Shown here: positions 18,297 to 26,230 of the stretch, one piece after another
How the letters are laid out: each line of letters starts with the position of its first letter
How positions within the stretch are numbered: position 1 is the stretch's first letter
Source: an uncultured Caryophanales bacterium
Lineage (GTDB): Bacteria > Bacillota_I > Bacilli_A > RF39 > UBA660
Length of the DNA: 50,357 nt
Assembly (NCBI GenBank): GCA_947168965.1
Contig: CAMVNW010000004.1
Location: forward strand, 1 to 50,357
Direction: 5' to 3'
Program-made: the position numbers and the translations under genes
The notes under the pieces: model-generated
What the model was told of the DNA's origin: nothing
Seen by the model: only the letters and a program-made list of their open reading frames with translations
Database searches by the model: none

Positions 18297-18739
18297 TGAA
18301 ATTACATACTGTTCATCCTGCTGAAGGTGCTACTTTCTCTAAAAAGAGATTAGGTAGAGGTGTAGGTAGTGGATTAGGAAAAACTTCAGGTAAAGGTCAT
18401 AAAGGACAAAACGCTCGTAGTGGTGGTGGAGTTAGACCTGGATTTGAAGGTGGTCAATTACCATTATTTAGAAGATTACCAAAACGTGGATTTAGTAATG
18501 CTAAGTTTAAAGTTAGATATGCTGTAATTAATTTAAGTGATTTAAACAAGTTTGAAGATGGAGCTGTTGTTACTCCAGAATTATTAAAAGAAATGGGATT
18601 AGTAAAAAATCAATTAGATGGTGTTAAAGTTTTAGGAAATGGGACTTTAGAAAAGAAATTAACTGTTAAAGCTCACAGATTTTCTGATGTTGCTTATGCA
18701 GAAATAGAAAAATTAGGTGGAAAAGCTGAGGTGATTTAA
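18296..18739 (+). CDS. rplO: 50S ribosomal protein L15
   Basis: L15 is a late-assembly 50S protein. The Gly-rich extended N-terminus [39 protein letters not shown] is diagnostic, at 147 residues. It overlaps rpsE and secY by one base each. Confidence 0.97.
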   Translation: MKLHTVHPAEGATFSKKRLGRGVGSGLGKTSGKGHKGQNARSGGGVRPGFEGGQLPLFRRLPKRGFSNAKFKVRYAVINLSDLNKFEDGAVVTPELLKEMGLVKNQLDGVKVLGNGTLEKKLTVKAHRFSDVAYAEIEKLGGKAEVI

Positions 18740-20010
18740 TGTTTGCAACAGTAAAGCAAATATTTGCACCAAAGAATAAAGATATAAGAAAAAGAATATT
18801 ATTTACATTGGCTGTATTATTTGTTTTTAGATTAGGAACTGCTATTGTAATTCCAGGAGTTAATGTATCAAGCATTAATAATTTAGGTTTTCTTGAATTA
18901 TTAGATGTTATGGGTGGAGGAGCCTTATCAAATGTTTCTATATTTGCATTAGGTGTTTCACCATACATTACTGCTTCAATTATTATTCAGTTATTAGAGA
19001 TGGATATTGTTCCATATCTAGCTGAGTTATCTAAACAGGGTGGTACTGGTAGAGCTAAGTTAAATCAAATAACTCGTATTACTGGTATTGTTCTTGCATT
19101 TATTCAAGGTTATATGTTCTCATTTACATATTTAAAAGGTCATGCTGTTATGGAATACATGTTATTCTCATTAGTTTTAACAGCTGGTACATGTTTTGTA
19201 ATGTGGATGGCAGATCAGATAACTAGTAAAGGTGTTGGTAATGGTACTAGTATGATTATCATGGCTGGTATTGTTTCTGGATTACCTAATATGTTTAAAA
19301 GTGCATGGGTAGGTTTTACAGGCAATAGTGGTAGTGTTGGAATTTTACTATTTAGTGTTTATGTTTTAGTTTATATAGCACTTATTATTGGTATTATATA
19401 TATTGAAACTTCTGAAAGAAGAATTCCTATTCAATATTCTAATAAAACTACAGGAACATTTAGTAAAAATCAAAATTATATTCCTTTTAAATTAAATTCG
19501 GCAGGAGTTATGCCTGTAATATTTGCGTCAGCACTTGTTACTATTCCTGGTGTAATTGCTGGATTTGTTAATAAACCTGGAATAACTAATTTTGTTAATA
19601 AATGGTTATCCTTATATAGTGATAAATCTAATGGTTTTGGTTTTGTACTATATATTATATTTATTTTTGCTTTTTCATATTTTTATACATTCTTACAAAT
19701 TAAACCAAAAGAAATGGCTGAAAATTTGAATAAGAATGGTGGTTACATTCCTGGTGTTAGACCTGGAACTGAAACTATAAATTATGTTACTAAGGTACTT
19801 AAGAACTTAACTGTTGTTGGTGCTTTAGGATTAGCTGTTATTGCAGCACTTCCTATTATATTTGGTGTTGTGACTAAATTAAGTCGTAATATTAGTATTG
19901 GTGGTACTGGTATGCTAATTGTTATAGGTGTTTGTTTGGAAACATATAAACAAATTGAAAGCAAACTTGTTAGCCATACATATAAGAAAGGAAGACGAAG
20001 AAATCGATGA
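18739..20010 (+). CDS. secY: Protein translocase subunit SecY
   Basis: SecY is the channel-forming subunit of the Sec translocon. The 423-residue product has ten membrane helices. It starts with a basic stretch (PKNKDIRKRILFTLAVLFVFRLGTAIVIPGVN), contains the plug region and the cytosolic loop ETSERRIPIQYSNKT, and ends in KKGRRRNR. It is translationally coupled to rplO. The stop codon is TGA, evidence for the standard code. The motor gene secA is about 27 kb downstream in this window. Confidence 0.97.
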   Translation: MFATVKQIFAPKNKDIRKRILFTLAVLFVFRLGTAIVIPGVNVSSINNLGFLELLDVMGGGALSNVSIFALGVSPYITASIIIQLLEMDIVPYLAELSKQGGTGRAKLNQITRITGIVLAFIQGYMFSFTYLKGHAVMEYMLFSLVLTAGTCFVMWMADQITSKGVGNGTSMIIMAGIVSGLPNMFKSAWVGFTGNSGSVGILLFSVYVLVYIALIIGIIYIETSERRIPIQYSNKTTGTFSKNQNYIPFKLNSAGVMPVIFASALVTIPGVIAGFVNKPGITNFVNKWLSLYSDKSNGFGFVLYIIFIFAFSYFYTFLQIKPKEMAENLNKNGGYIPGVRPGTETINYVTKVLKNLTVVGALGLAVIAALPIIFGVVTKLSRNISIGGTGMLIVIGVCLETYKQIESKLVSHTYKKGRRRNR

Positions 20011-20657
20011 GAAGTATTATTCTTATAGCCCCTCCTGCTGCAGGTAAGGGGACTCAATCCGATATGCTTGTTGAAAAATATGGTTTTGCACATATTTCTA
20101 CAGGTGATATGTTAAGGGAAGTAGCTAAGCATGATGAAGCTATTAAGACAAAGTTAGAGAATGGCGAATTAATTAGTGATGATATTGTGTTTAGTTTACT
20201 TCATGACAGATTGGAATCTACTGATTGTAAAAAAGGATTTATACTTGATGGTTTTCCAAGAAATGTTAATCAAGCTATCAAATATGATGAAATGATTAAA
20301 GATATGGATGTTACTTCTAATGTTGTAATATTCTTGGACATTGATAAAGAAATTGCTTGTAAGCGTATTGTTGGAAGAATTTCTTGCCCTGATTGTAAAC
20401 GTGTTTATAACGATATGATTGAGGAGTCAATGCCTAAAGTTTCTGGAAAATGTGATGATTGTGGCGGAATACTTGTTAAAAGGTCTGATGATAATAGTGA
20501 GACTTTTGGTAAGCGCTACGATGTTTATTATGAAAATACTGCTCCATTAATCAACTATTATGAGGAAAAAGGTATTCTATATAAAGTTGATAGTGGAATG
20601 AGTAAAGATGTTGTTTTTAATAATATAGAAAATATCTTAGCTGATTTAGTTGATTAG
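20007..20657 (+). CDS. adk: Adenylate kinase
   Basis: Catalyses ATP + AMP to 2 ADP. The 216-residue long-form enzyme has the P-loop APPAAGKGTQ, where the common form is GPPGAGKGTQ, and the NMP-binding STGDMLR. DGFPRN is present. The LID carries four Cys for zinc (CPDCKRVY and CDDCGG). GKRYDVYYENTAPLI follows. It overlaps the secY stop by four bases. The gene order secY-adk-map-infA is standard. Here the map position holds only a remnant. Confidence 0.96.
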   Translation: MRSIILIAPPAAGKGTQSDMLVEKYGFAHISTGDMLREVAKHDEAIKTKLENGELISDDIVFSLLHDRLESTDCKKGFILDGFPRNVNQAIKYDEMIKDMDVTSNVVIFLDIDKEIACKRIVGRISCPDCKRVYNDMIEESMPKVSGKCDDCGGILVKRSDDNSETFGKRYDVYYENTAPLINYYEEKGILYKVDSGMSKDVVFNNIENILADLVD

Positions 20658-20677
20658 CGAGTATATTAATTTTTTGA

Positions 20678-20838
20678 GAGTTGCTAGTAATAGCAGTTGA
20701 ACCTATTTAGGTACTCCTAAGATTTATATTTTAGATGATGACTGGACAATTATAACAGCTTACGATAAACCATCTGCCCACTTTGAACATACTGTACTTG
20801 TTACAAAGGATGGGTATGAAATTTTAACAAAGAGGTGA
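20678..20838 (+). pseudogene. map: Decayed C-terminal remnant of methionine aminopeptidase (map)
   Basis: Between adk and infA, one frame reads [45 protein letters not shown] and stops at TGA just before infA. This matches the last 45 or so residues of type I MetAP, including the conserved FEHT glutamate region. In a second frame just upstream, LLVIAVEPI resembles the preceding strand with the metal-ligand Glu (EPM motif). The two pieces are joined by a frameshift and short loss near 20707. The first roughly 200 residues, with the other metal ligands, are gone and no start codon remains. A functional map must lie elsewhere, since the activity is essential. Confidence 0.88.
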
Positions 20839-20842
20839 TTTG

Positions 20843-21061
20843 ATGGCTAAAGATGATGTTATTGAAGTAACTGGTAAAGTAATTGAAGCCTTACCAAATG
20901 GTGAATTTAAAGTAGAACTAGAGAATAAACATATTGTAAATGCTCACGTTTCTGGTAAAATCCGAATGTATAATATTCGCATTTTAGTAGGGGATACAGT
21001 AACTCTAGAATTATCTACGTATGATTTAACACGTGGGCGCATAACCTATAGGAAAAATTAG
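20843..21061 (+). CDS. infA: Translation initiation factor IF-1
   Basis: IF-1 occupies the 30S A site during initiation. The 72-residue OB-fold protein reads [28 protein letters not shown] and ends [11 protein letters not shown]. The ATG at 20843 is used rather than the TTG at 20840. AGAGGTGAT is the ribosome-binding site, and it overlaps the stop of the map remnant. That may be why this 3' scrap has been kept. Confidence 0.97.
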   Translation: MAKDDVIEVTGKVIEALPNGEFKVELENKHIVNAHVSGKIRMYNIRILVGDTVTLELSTYDLTRGRITYRKN

Positions 21062-21071
21062 GAGGTAAATT

Positions 21072-21185
21072 ATGAAAGTAAGAGCATCTGTAAAAAAGAT
21101 TTGTCCAAAATGTAAAATTATTAGACGTAGGGGTAAGATTTATGTAATCTGTGAAAACCCTAAACATAAACAAAGACAAGGTTAA
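21072..21185 (+). CDS. rpmJ: 50S ribosomal protein L36 (zinc-binding)
   Basis: This 37-residue protein is missing from the ORF track because of its length. It reads [37 protein letters not shown], with the CxxC...C...H zinc site of L36. It follows infA after GGAGG and precedes rpsM, the standard place. Confidence 0.97.
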   Translation: MKVRASVKKICPKCKIIRRRGKIYVICENPKHKQRQG

Positions 21186-21199
21186 TAGGAGGTGTTAAT

Positions 21200-21565
21200 A
21201 TGGCACGTATTAAAGGTGTGGATGTACCAAATAATAAGAGAAGTGAAATCGCTTTAACTTATATTTATGGTATTGGAAGAAGTTTATCAAATAAAATATT
21301 AACTGACGCTAAAGTTGATGTTAATAAGAAGGCAGGAGATTTAACTAATGACGAATTAGCTCGTATTCGTGATGAAGTTAACAAGTACACTACAGAAGGA
21401 GATTTACGTCGTGAAGTTAATATGAATATTAAGACTAAGATGGAAATCAATTCTTATGAAGGTACTCGTCATAAAAAAGGTTTACCTGTTCGTGGACAAA
21501 GAACAAATAGAAATGCAAGAACTCGTAAGGGAAAAGGAAAAGTTGTTGCTAATAAGAAGAAATAA
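21200..21565 (+). CDS. rpsM: 30S ribosomal protein S13
   Basis: S13 contacts P-site tRNA and the B1 bridges. The 121-residue product has [34 protein letters not shown] and [24 protein letters not shown]. Confidence 0.97.
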   Translation: MARIKGVDVPNNKRSEIALTYIYGIGRSLSNKILTDAKVDVNKKAGDLTNDELARIRDEVNKYTTEGDLRREVNMNIKTKMEINSYEGTRHKKGLPVRGQRTNRNARTRKGKGKVVANKKK

Positions 21566-21588
21566 TGATTTAAAAGGAGGTTATTTAT

Positions 21589-21972
21589 ATGGCTTATAAA
21601 TCAAGAAAACGTAAAGTTAAGAAGAATGTACCACAAGGTAAAGCATTTATTCATACAACTTTCAATAATACTATCGTAACTGTTAGTGATTTAGAGGGTA
21701 ATGTAATAAGTTGGGCTTCTGCTGGTACTTTAGGATTTAAAGGTAGTAAAAAGTCTACTCCATTTGCTGCTGGTATGGCTGCTGAAGCTGCAGGTCGTGC
21801 TGCTGTAGATATGGGAATGAAAACTGTTAAGGTTTTTGTTAAAGGATTAGGATCAGGACGTGAGACAGCTATTAGATCACTTCAAACAGCTGGACTTGAA
21901 ATTGAAACAATCTCTGATGTAACACCTATTCCACATAATGGATGTCGTCCACCAAAACGTCCACGTGGATAA
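21589..21972 (+). CDS. rpsK: 30S ribosomal protein S11
   Basis: S11 lies at the 30S platform. The 127-residue product has [30 protein letters not shown] and ends in [17 protein letters not shown]. Confidence 0.97.
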   Translation: MAYKSRKRKVKKNVPQGKAFIHTTFNNTIVTVSDLEGNVISWASAGTLGFKGSKKSTPFAAGMAAEAAGRAAVDMGMKTVKVFVKGLGSGRETAIRSLQTAGLEIETISDVTPIPHNGCRPPKRPRG

Positions 21973-21992
21973 AAGAAAAGGAGTGTTAAATA

Positions 21993-22943
21993 ATGTTGAA
22001 TTTTGAAAAACCAATGTATAAGATAACTGATTATATTGAAAGTAATAATTTTGGTAAGTTTGAACTTGAACCTCTAGAAAGAGGATTTGGTACTACTTTA
22101 GGTAACGCTCTTAGAAGAGTTATGTTATCTTCTATGCCAGGAAGTGCAATTGTTGCTTTTAAAGTTGATGGTGTAATGCATGAATTTACAACTATAGAAG
22201 GTATAGTTGAAGATGTAACTACTATTGTTTTAAACTTAAAGAGTATTGTTGTTAAAAATAATACTGATGAGGTTAAAAAGTTAACTTTATCTGTTAATGA
22301 GGAAAAAGTTGTTACTGCTGGTGATATAGTACTAGATGATGGTGTTGAAATTATTAACCCTGATCAAGTTATTTGTACTATTTCTAAAGGCGGTAAATTA
22401 GATATGGAATTATTAGTTGCGAATGGTCGTGGATATGTTCCTTCTAATGAAAATAAATCTTTTGTTGAAAATCAAAAGGTTGGTTATATTCCTATTGATG
22501 CACTATATTCTCCAATTGAGAGAATTAGCTATGAAGTTGATTCTGCTCGTGTTGGACAAGACGCAAGTTATGATAAGTTAATTATGAATGTTCAAACTAA
22601 TGGGTCTATTAAACCAGAGGAAGCTATGGCTTTATCTGCTAAGATTTTAATTGAACATTTAAATATAGTTACTAATTTAAGTGAAATTGCTGATATGACT
22701 GGTATTATGAATGCTAAACAAGAAGATAGTAAGTTGAAAAAATTAGAAACTTCTATTGATGATTTAGATTTCTCAGTTAGAGCTTATAATTGTTTGAAAA
22801 GAGCTGGTGTTAATACACTTGGTGATTTAACAGAAAAATCAGAGTTAGAAATGATGAAAATACGTAATTTAGGTAAGAAGTCTTTAAAAGAAGTTATGGA
22901 TAAGATTAAAGATATGGGACTTAAATTCCGTGATGAAGACTAG
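21993..22943 (+). CDS. rpoA: RNA polymerase alpha subunit
   Basis: The alpha dimer scaffolds RNA polymerase. The N-terminal domain (residues 1-230) has [31 protein letters not shown] linker leads to the C-terminal domain (about 250-316) with [36 protein letters not shown], which contacts UP elements. At 316 residues it is of normal length. Confidence 0.98.
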   Translation: MLNFEKPMYKITDYIESNNFGKFELEPLERGFGTTLGNALRRVMLSSMPGSAIVAFKVDGVMHEFTTIEGIVEDVTTIVLNLKSIVVKNNTDEVKKLTLSVNEEKVVTAGDIVLDDGVEIINPDQVICTISKGGKLDMELLVANGRGYVPSNENKSFVENQKVGYIPIDALYSPIERISYEVDSARVGQDASYDKLIMNVQTNGSIKPEEAMALSAKILIEHLNIVTNLSEIADMTGIMNAKQEDSKLKKLETSIDDLDFSVRAYNCLKRAGVNTLGDLTEKSELEMMKIRNLGKKSLKEVMDKIKDMGLKFRDED

Positions 22944-22957
22944 TTAGGAGGAGTAAT

Positions 22958-23314
22958 ATGGCTTACAGAAAATTAGGTCGTACTAATAAACATAGAAGAA
23001 GTATGCTTGCTAATTTAACTAAGGACTTAATTAATAATGAAAGAATTGAAACAACTGAAACTAGAGCTAAAGAAGTTCGTAAGTTTGTTGATAAGATGAT
23101 TTCTTATGGTAAGGATGGTTCTTTAGTAGCAAGAAGAAATGCGTTAGCTTTCTTACAAAATGATAAAGAAACTGTTAAAAAAGTTTTTGATGATTTAGCT
23201 AAAAGATATGAATCACGTAATGGTGGTTACACAAGAATCTTAAAGTTAAATGAAAGAAGAGGAGACGACGCTTTAGTTGTTATTCTTGAATTAGTTGAAG
23301 GAGATGCTAAATAG
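22958..23314 (+). CDS. rplQ: 50S ribosomal protein L17
   Basis: L17 binds near the tunnel exit. The 118-residue product has [25 protein letters not shown] and the end [18 protein letters not shown]. It is the last gene of the superoperon. Its TAG stop is in the terminator hairpin. Confidence 0.97.
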   Translation: MAYRKLGRTNKHRRSMLANLTKDLINNERIETTETRAKEVRKFVDKMISYGKDGSLVARRNALAFLQNDKETVKKVFDDLAKRYESRNGGYTRILKLNERRGDDALVVILELVEGDAK

Positions 23315-23330
23315 TATCTTCTTTTTTTTT
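23301..23330 (+). terminator. Terminator of the S10-spc-alpha superoperon overlapping the rplQ stop
   Basis: AGATGCT, loop AAAT, AGTATCT (one G-U pair), then TC and nine or more T. The stop TAG at 23312-23314 is at the loop/arm junction. Confidence 0.8.
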
Positions 23331-23341
23331 GTATTTTTTGA

Positions 23342-23347
23342 TATAAT
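23342..23347 (+). promoter_or_regulatory. -10 element before the Asn-rich protein
   Basis: A perfect TATAAT follows the T-tract of the rplQ terminator, with AAGGTGAT eight bases downstream of it. No clear -35 is seen. Confidence 0.5.
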
Positions 23348-23363
23348 GATTAAGGTGATAAAT

Positions 23364-23687
23364 ATGAGTTCTAATACAAATGGATTTAATTATTATTCTG
23401 AATATCAAGGTCATGGTAATTCTCATATTATTATTATAGTTATTTTGTTTTTTGGAATTGTTCTTTTAGGATCTTCCTTTAAAAATAATAAAAACAATGA
23501 TTCTAATTATAATAATCAAATTGATAATAATAATAATGTAAATAATTATAATCAAGATAATAATAATACTGATGATGATAATCATAACAATCAAATTGAT
23601 AGTGGAATTAACACTAATAATTCTACTGATAAGTCTGATGAAAATGGCACTTCTACTGGCGGTGCATTTGAGTATTATCAAGGTTAA
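23364..23687 (+). CDS. Small membrane protein with Asn/Asp-rich C-terminal tail, function unknown
   Basis: From the ATG at 23364 (AAGGTGAT upstream) the product has 107 residues. A polar N-terminus of about 20 residues (Asn/Tyr/Gly) precedes one hydrophobic helix HIIIIVILFFGIVLLG (about 22-38). A strongly Asn/Asp-rich low-complexity tail of about 65 residues follows and ends GGAFEYYQG. The track start at 23295 lies in rplQ and is unlikely. No family is recognised. The tail may be extracellular, but topology cannot be decided. Low-complexity composition alone could make homology searches misleading. Confidence 0.6.
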   Translation: MSSNTNGFNYYSEYQGHGNSHIIIIVILFFGIVLLGSSFKNNKNNDSNYNNQIDNNNNVNNYNQDNNNTDDDNHNNQIDSGINTNNSTDKSDENGTSTGGAFEYYQG

Positions 23688-23763
23688 TATATTAATAAGA
23701 AAGGTAATGTTTTTTGAAAATAATATCTTTTTTTGTTTTCTTTCTTTTAATTTTTTTTATTTG

Positions 23764-23772
23764 TGTTATAAT
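23764..23772 (+). promoter_or_regulatory. Extended -10 promoter of the anchored protein gene
   Basis: TGTTATAAT after a long T-rich stretch, 22 bases before the preferred ATG at 23795. Confidence 0.55.
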
Positions 23773-23794
23773 CTTGTTTAGTGAGGCGGATTTT

Positions 23795-24676
23795 ATGAAA
23801 AGGAAAGAGATAGGTTCTAATTATGGTATTTTAGTAATTATATTATTTTCAACTGTTTGTTTTTTGACTGATTATATTGTTATTGATAGAAAAATTAATA
23901 AAAAGGTTATTGTTGAGCCGGAAGTTATTGTTAATGATTCTGATCAAGAAGATGTTGAGTCTATAAGAGAAAAAAACATTAAGATTGATTATAATAGAGA
24001 TTATGTTTATGATGCAGGATATCATAATAATAATAAGTATAAGGAATATGATTATTGCGATGGTACTACTTACACTCAAGATGGATTTGATATTATTAAG
24101 TGTGATAAAGGTAGTATGAGATTAAGTAATTTAATTGTTCCTTATATAAATATTAAGTCTAATGATGCTTATCGTGTTAATAGGGAACTTAAGGATTTGT
24201 ATGATGAATATGCATCTCGTTTTGATGATTTTTATATTGGTTTAGAGAATAGTAATGGTGGATCTGAAATATTAGGTTATTCTTCTTTTTTAAGCGATAA
24301 AGTTTTAAGTGTTGTTGTTATTTATGGTTATCAACAAACTGATATTTTATATCCTAATTATAAGGTTTATAATTTTGATTTAAGTACTGGTAATTTGATT
24401 GATTATGATGATTTGATTAAGTTATTGGATGTTGATACTGATTTGGTTTATTCTAATGTTTCTGATAATATTTCTTCTAATGATTTTAGTTTTGATATTT
24501 TTTATGATGAAACAATAAATGAGTTTAATTATTCTACTAGTAATGGAAATGTTTTATGCTTTGTAAATGATAATGGTGTTTTAGAGTATATTGTTAAGGT
24601 ATATGTTCCTGGTGGTAGAGGTAATATTTATTATAGATTTAGTAGCGAAAAAGTAATAAATTCTGAAGATAATTAA
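23795..24676 (+). CDS. Membrane-anchored extracellular protein, possibly DUF4163/DUF3298-like
   Basis: From the ATG at 23795 the product has 293 residues. An N-terminal helix NYGILVIILFSTVCFLTDYIVI anchors the protein, followed by a polar linker. A globular domain (about 115-285) begins with LIVPYINIKSNDAYRVNRELKDLYDEYAS, resembling the opening of RsiV/DUF4163-DUF3298 extracellular domains. Later it has YNFDLSTGNLIDYDDLIKLLDVD, also in that style. This assignment is tentative. The track start at 23714 would place a promoter-like TGTTATAAT inside the coding region, so the ATG is preferred. The ribosome-binding site GAGGCGG is imperfect. Confidence 0.6.
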   Translation: MKRKEIGSNYGILVIILFSTVCFLTDYIVIDRKINKKVIVEPEVIVNDSDQEDVESIREKNIKIDYNRDYVYDAGYHNNNKYKEYDYCDGTTYTQDGFDIIKCDKGSMRLSNLIVPYINIKSNDAYRVNRELKDLYDEYASRFDDFYIGLENSNGGSEILGYSSFLSDKVLSVVVIYGYQQTDILYPNYKVYNFDLSTGNLIDYDDLIKLLDVDTDLVYSNVSDNISSNDFSFDIFYDETINEFNYSTSNGNVLCFVNDNGVLEYIVKVYVPGGRGNIYYRFSSEKVINSEDN

Positions 24677-24692
24677 TTTTATCTTTTTTTTT
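24666..24692 (+). terminator. Terminator with the stop codon in its loop
   Basis: AAGATAA, loop TTAATT containing the TAA stop, TTATCTT, then a T-tract. Confidence 0.8.
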
Positions 24693-24694
24693 GT

Positions 24695-24723
24695 TTACTT
24701 TACATTTTGTTTTTTTATATAAT
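24695..24723 (+). promoter_or_regulatory. Promoter of the GlmU-like acetyltransferase gene
   Basis: TTACTT, 17 bases, TATAAT, starting three bases after the preceding terminator. Confidence 0.6.
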
Positions 24724-24738
24724 TATTGTGGTGATAAT

Positions 24739-25350
24739 ATGATTAAGTTTATTGACAAGAGTAATTGTTATATTGATGATAGTGTTAAGATTGGTGATGG
24801 ATGTACAATTTACCCTGGTGTTGTAATTGAGGGTAATAGTTTTATTGGACGTAATTCTGTTATTGGTCCTGGTTGTTTTATTAAAGATAGTAATATAGGT
24901 GAAAATTGCCAGGTTTATTGTTCTCATATTTTTTCTAGTAATGTAGGGGATAGTTCTCTTATTGGACCTTATGCTTTTATTCGTGATGGTGTAAGTGTTG
25001 GTAGTAGTTGTAGAATTGGTTCTTTTGTTGAGGTTAAAAAAAGTAATATTGAATCTAACAGTAAGGTTGCTCATTTATCTTATATAGGAGACGCTACTAT
25101 TGGAAGTGGTGTTAATATTGGTGGTGGTGTTATTACTGCTAATTTTGATGGTGTTATGAAAAATAAGACTATTATTCATGATAACGCTTTTATAGGTTCT
25201 AATAGTACTTTAATTGCACCTGTTTCTATAGGGAAAAATAGTGTTGTAGGGGCTGGCTCTTGTATTGAAAGTGATGTTCCTGATAATAGTTTGGGAATCG
25301 CACGTAGTCATCAGATTAATAAGAATGGTTATTATAATAATAAAATATAA
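24739..25350 (+). CDS. Left-handed beta-helix acetyltransferase, GlmU C-terminal domain only
   Basis: The 203-residue product is made of hexapeptide repeats (IGDGCTIYPGVVIEGNSFIGRNSVIGPG). It contains the GlmU acetyltransferase active-site region: PYAFIRDGVSVG, KVAHLSYIGDATIGSGVNIGGGVITANFDG with the catalytic His, NAFIGSNSTLIAPVSIG, and the end LGIARSHQINKNGYYNN. GlmU acetylates glucosamine-1-phosphate and then makes UDP-GlcNAc with its N-terminal uridyltransferase. That half is absent here, and the gene has its own promoter and GGTGAT site. It probably performs only the acetylation step, or acts on a related substrate. The ATG at 24739 is used rather than the track start at 24691. Confidence 0.8.
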   Translation: MIKFIDKSNCYIDDSVKIGDGCTIYPGVVIEGNSFIGRNSVIGPGCFIKDSNIGENCQVYCSHIFSSNVGDSSLIGPYAFIRDGVSVGSSCRIGSFVEVKKSNIESNSKVAHLSYIGDATIGSGVNIGGGVITANFDGVMKNKTIIHDNAFIGSNSTLIAPVSIGKNSVVGAGSCIESDVPDNSLGIARSHQINKNGYYNNKI

Positions 25351-25380
25351 TTTTTTATTGTGAAAGTGTGTTTAATTTTA

Positions 25381-25409
25381 TTGTAAAAAAAAGATATTTA
25401 TACTAAAAT
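25381..25409 (+). promoter_or_regulatory. Promoter of the ecfA1-ecfA2-ecfT-truA operon
   Basis: TTGTAA, 17 bases, TAAAAT. It lies 17 bases before ecfA1. No riboswitch is visible in the short leader. Confidence 0.7.
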
Positions 25410-25426
25410 GTATATAGGGTGGTAGT

Positions 25427-26230
25427 ATGGACAATATGATTGTTATAGATAATTTAAATTTTAAATATGATAATAATATTGTTTTTAAGAATTTATCTTT
25501 ATCTATAAAAAAAGGATCATTCACTACTATTCTTGGTAATAATGGCTGTGGAAAGAGTACGCTTGTTAGATTATTAACTGGGTTAGAGAAGGCTAATTCT
25601 ATTTTTATTGATGGTGTTTTTTTATCTGATGATAGTATTAGTTCTATTAGAAAAAAGATGAGTGTTGTTTTTGAAAATCCTGATAATTGTTTAATTTCTG
25701 AGACTGTTATTGAGGATTTATGTTTTCCTTTGGAAAATTTAAATTATTCTAGTGATTATATTTATTCACGTGTTAATGAAATTAGTTCTTATTTAGGTAT
25801 TAATCATTTGCTTCAAAAAAATCCTCATGAATTGAGTGGTGGAGAAAAACAGTTAGTAAGTTTAGGTTGTGCTTTAGTTACAAAGCCTGATTTGTTAATT
25901 CTTGATGAGGCATTATCTATGATTGATGATGTTAGTAAAAAAAATATTTTGCATTTGTTAAAACGTATTAACAATGATTTTAATACTACTATATTAAATA
26001 TTACTCATGATGTAGAGGAAAGTATTTATGGTAGTGATATTTTAATTCTTGATCATGGTGTTTTAGTTCATGATTCCAAGGATAATGTTTATAAACAAGA
26101 AAAGCTATTAAAGAAAAATGGATTTGATTTACCTTTTATGGTTAATTTGTCTAATAAGTTATCTTATTATGATATGTTAGATGATGTTATTTTTGATATG
26201 GATGAGATGGTAGATTTATTATGGAAATAA
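25427..26230 (+). CDS. ecfA1: Energy-coupling factor transporter ATPase EcfA1
   Basis: One of two ATPases that power group II ECF vitamin transporters. Walker A GNNGCGKSTL (residues 36-45), signature LSGGEKQLVSLG and Walker B LLILDEALSMID are present, with the switch His in NITHDVEE. The 267-residue length is typical. It overlaps ecfA2 by ten bases. The location after the rplQ region and before truA-rplM-rpsI is the standard Bacillus order, but three extra genes now separate it from rplQ. Confidence 0.95.
   Translation: MDNMIVIDNLNFKYDNNIVFKNLSLSIKKGSFTTILGNNGCGKSTLVRLLTGLEKANSIFIDGVFLSDDSISSIRKKMSVVFENPDNCLISETVIEDLCFPLENLNYSSDYIYSRVNEISSYLGINHLLQKNPHELSGGEKQLVSLGCALVTKPDLLILDEALSMIDDVSKKNILHLLKRINNDFNTTILNITHDVEESIYGSDILILDHGVLVHDSKDNVYKQEKLLKKNGFDLPFMVNLSNKLSYYDMLDDVIFDMDEMVDLLWK

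Noticed and set aside
23466-23681. Repeated AAT-rich tract as a possible microsatellite or CRISPR-like array
   Set aside because: The repeats are Asn/Asp codons of a real frame with irregular spacing; there are no spacers or uniform repeats.
23572-23781. 69-residue ORF overlapping the Asn-rich protein
   Set aside because: It is a frame shadow of low-complexity AT-rich sequence.
25320-25362. AATAAAATATAATTTTTTATT after the GlmU-like gene as a terminator
   Set aside because: It is only A/T pairing and no T-run follows the second arm.
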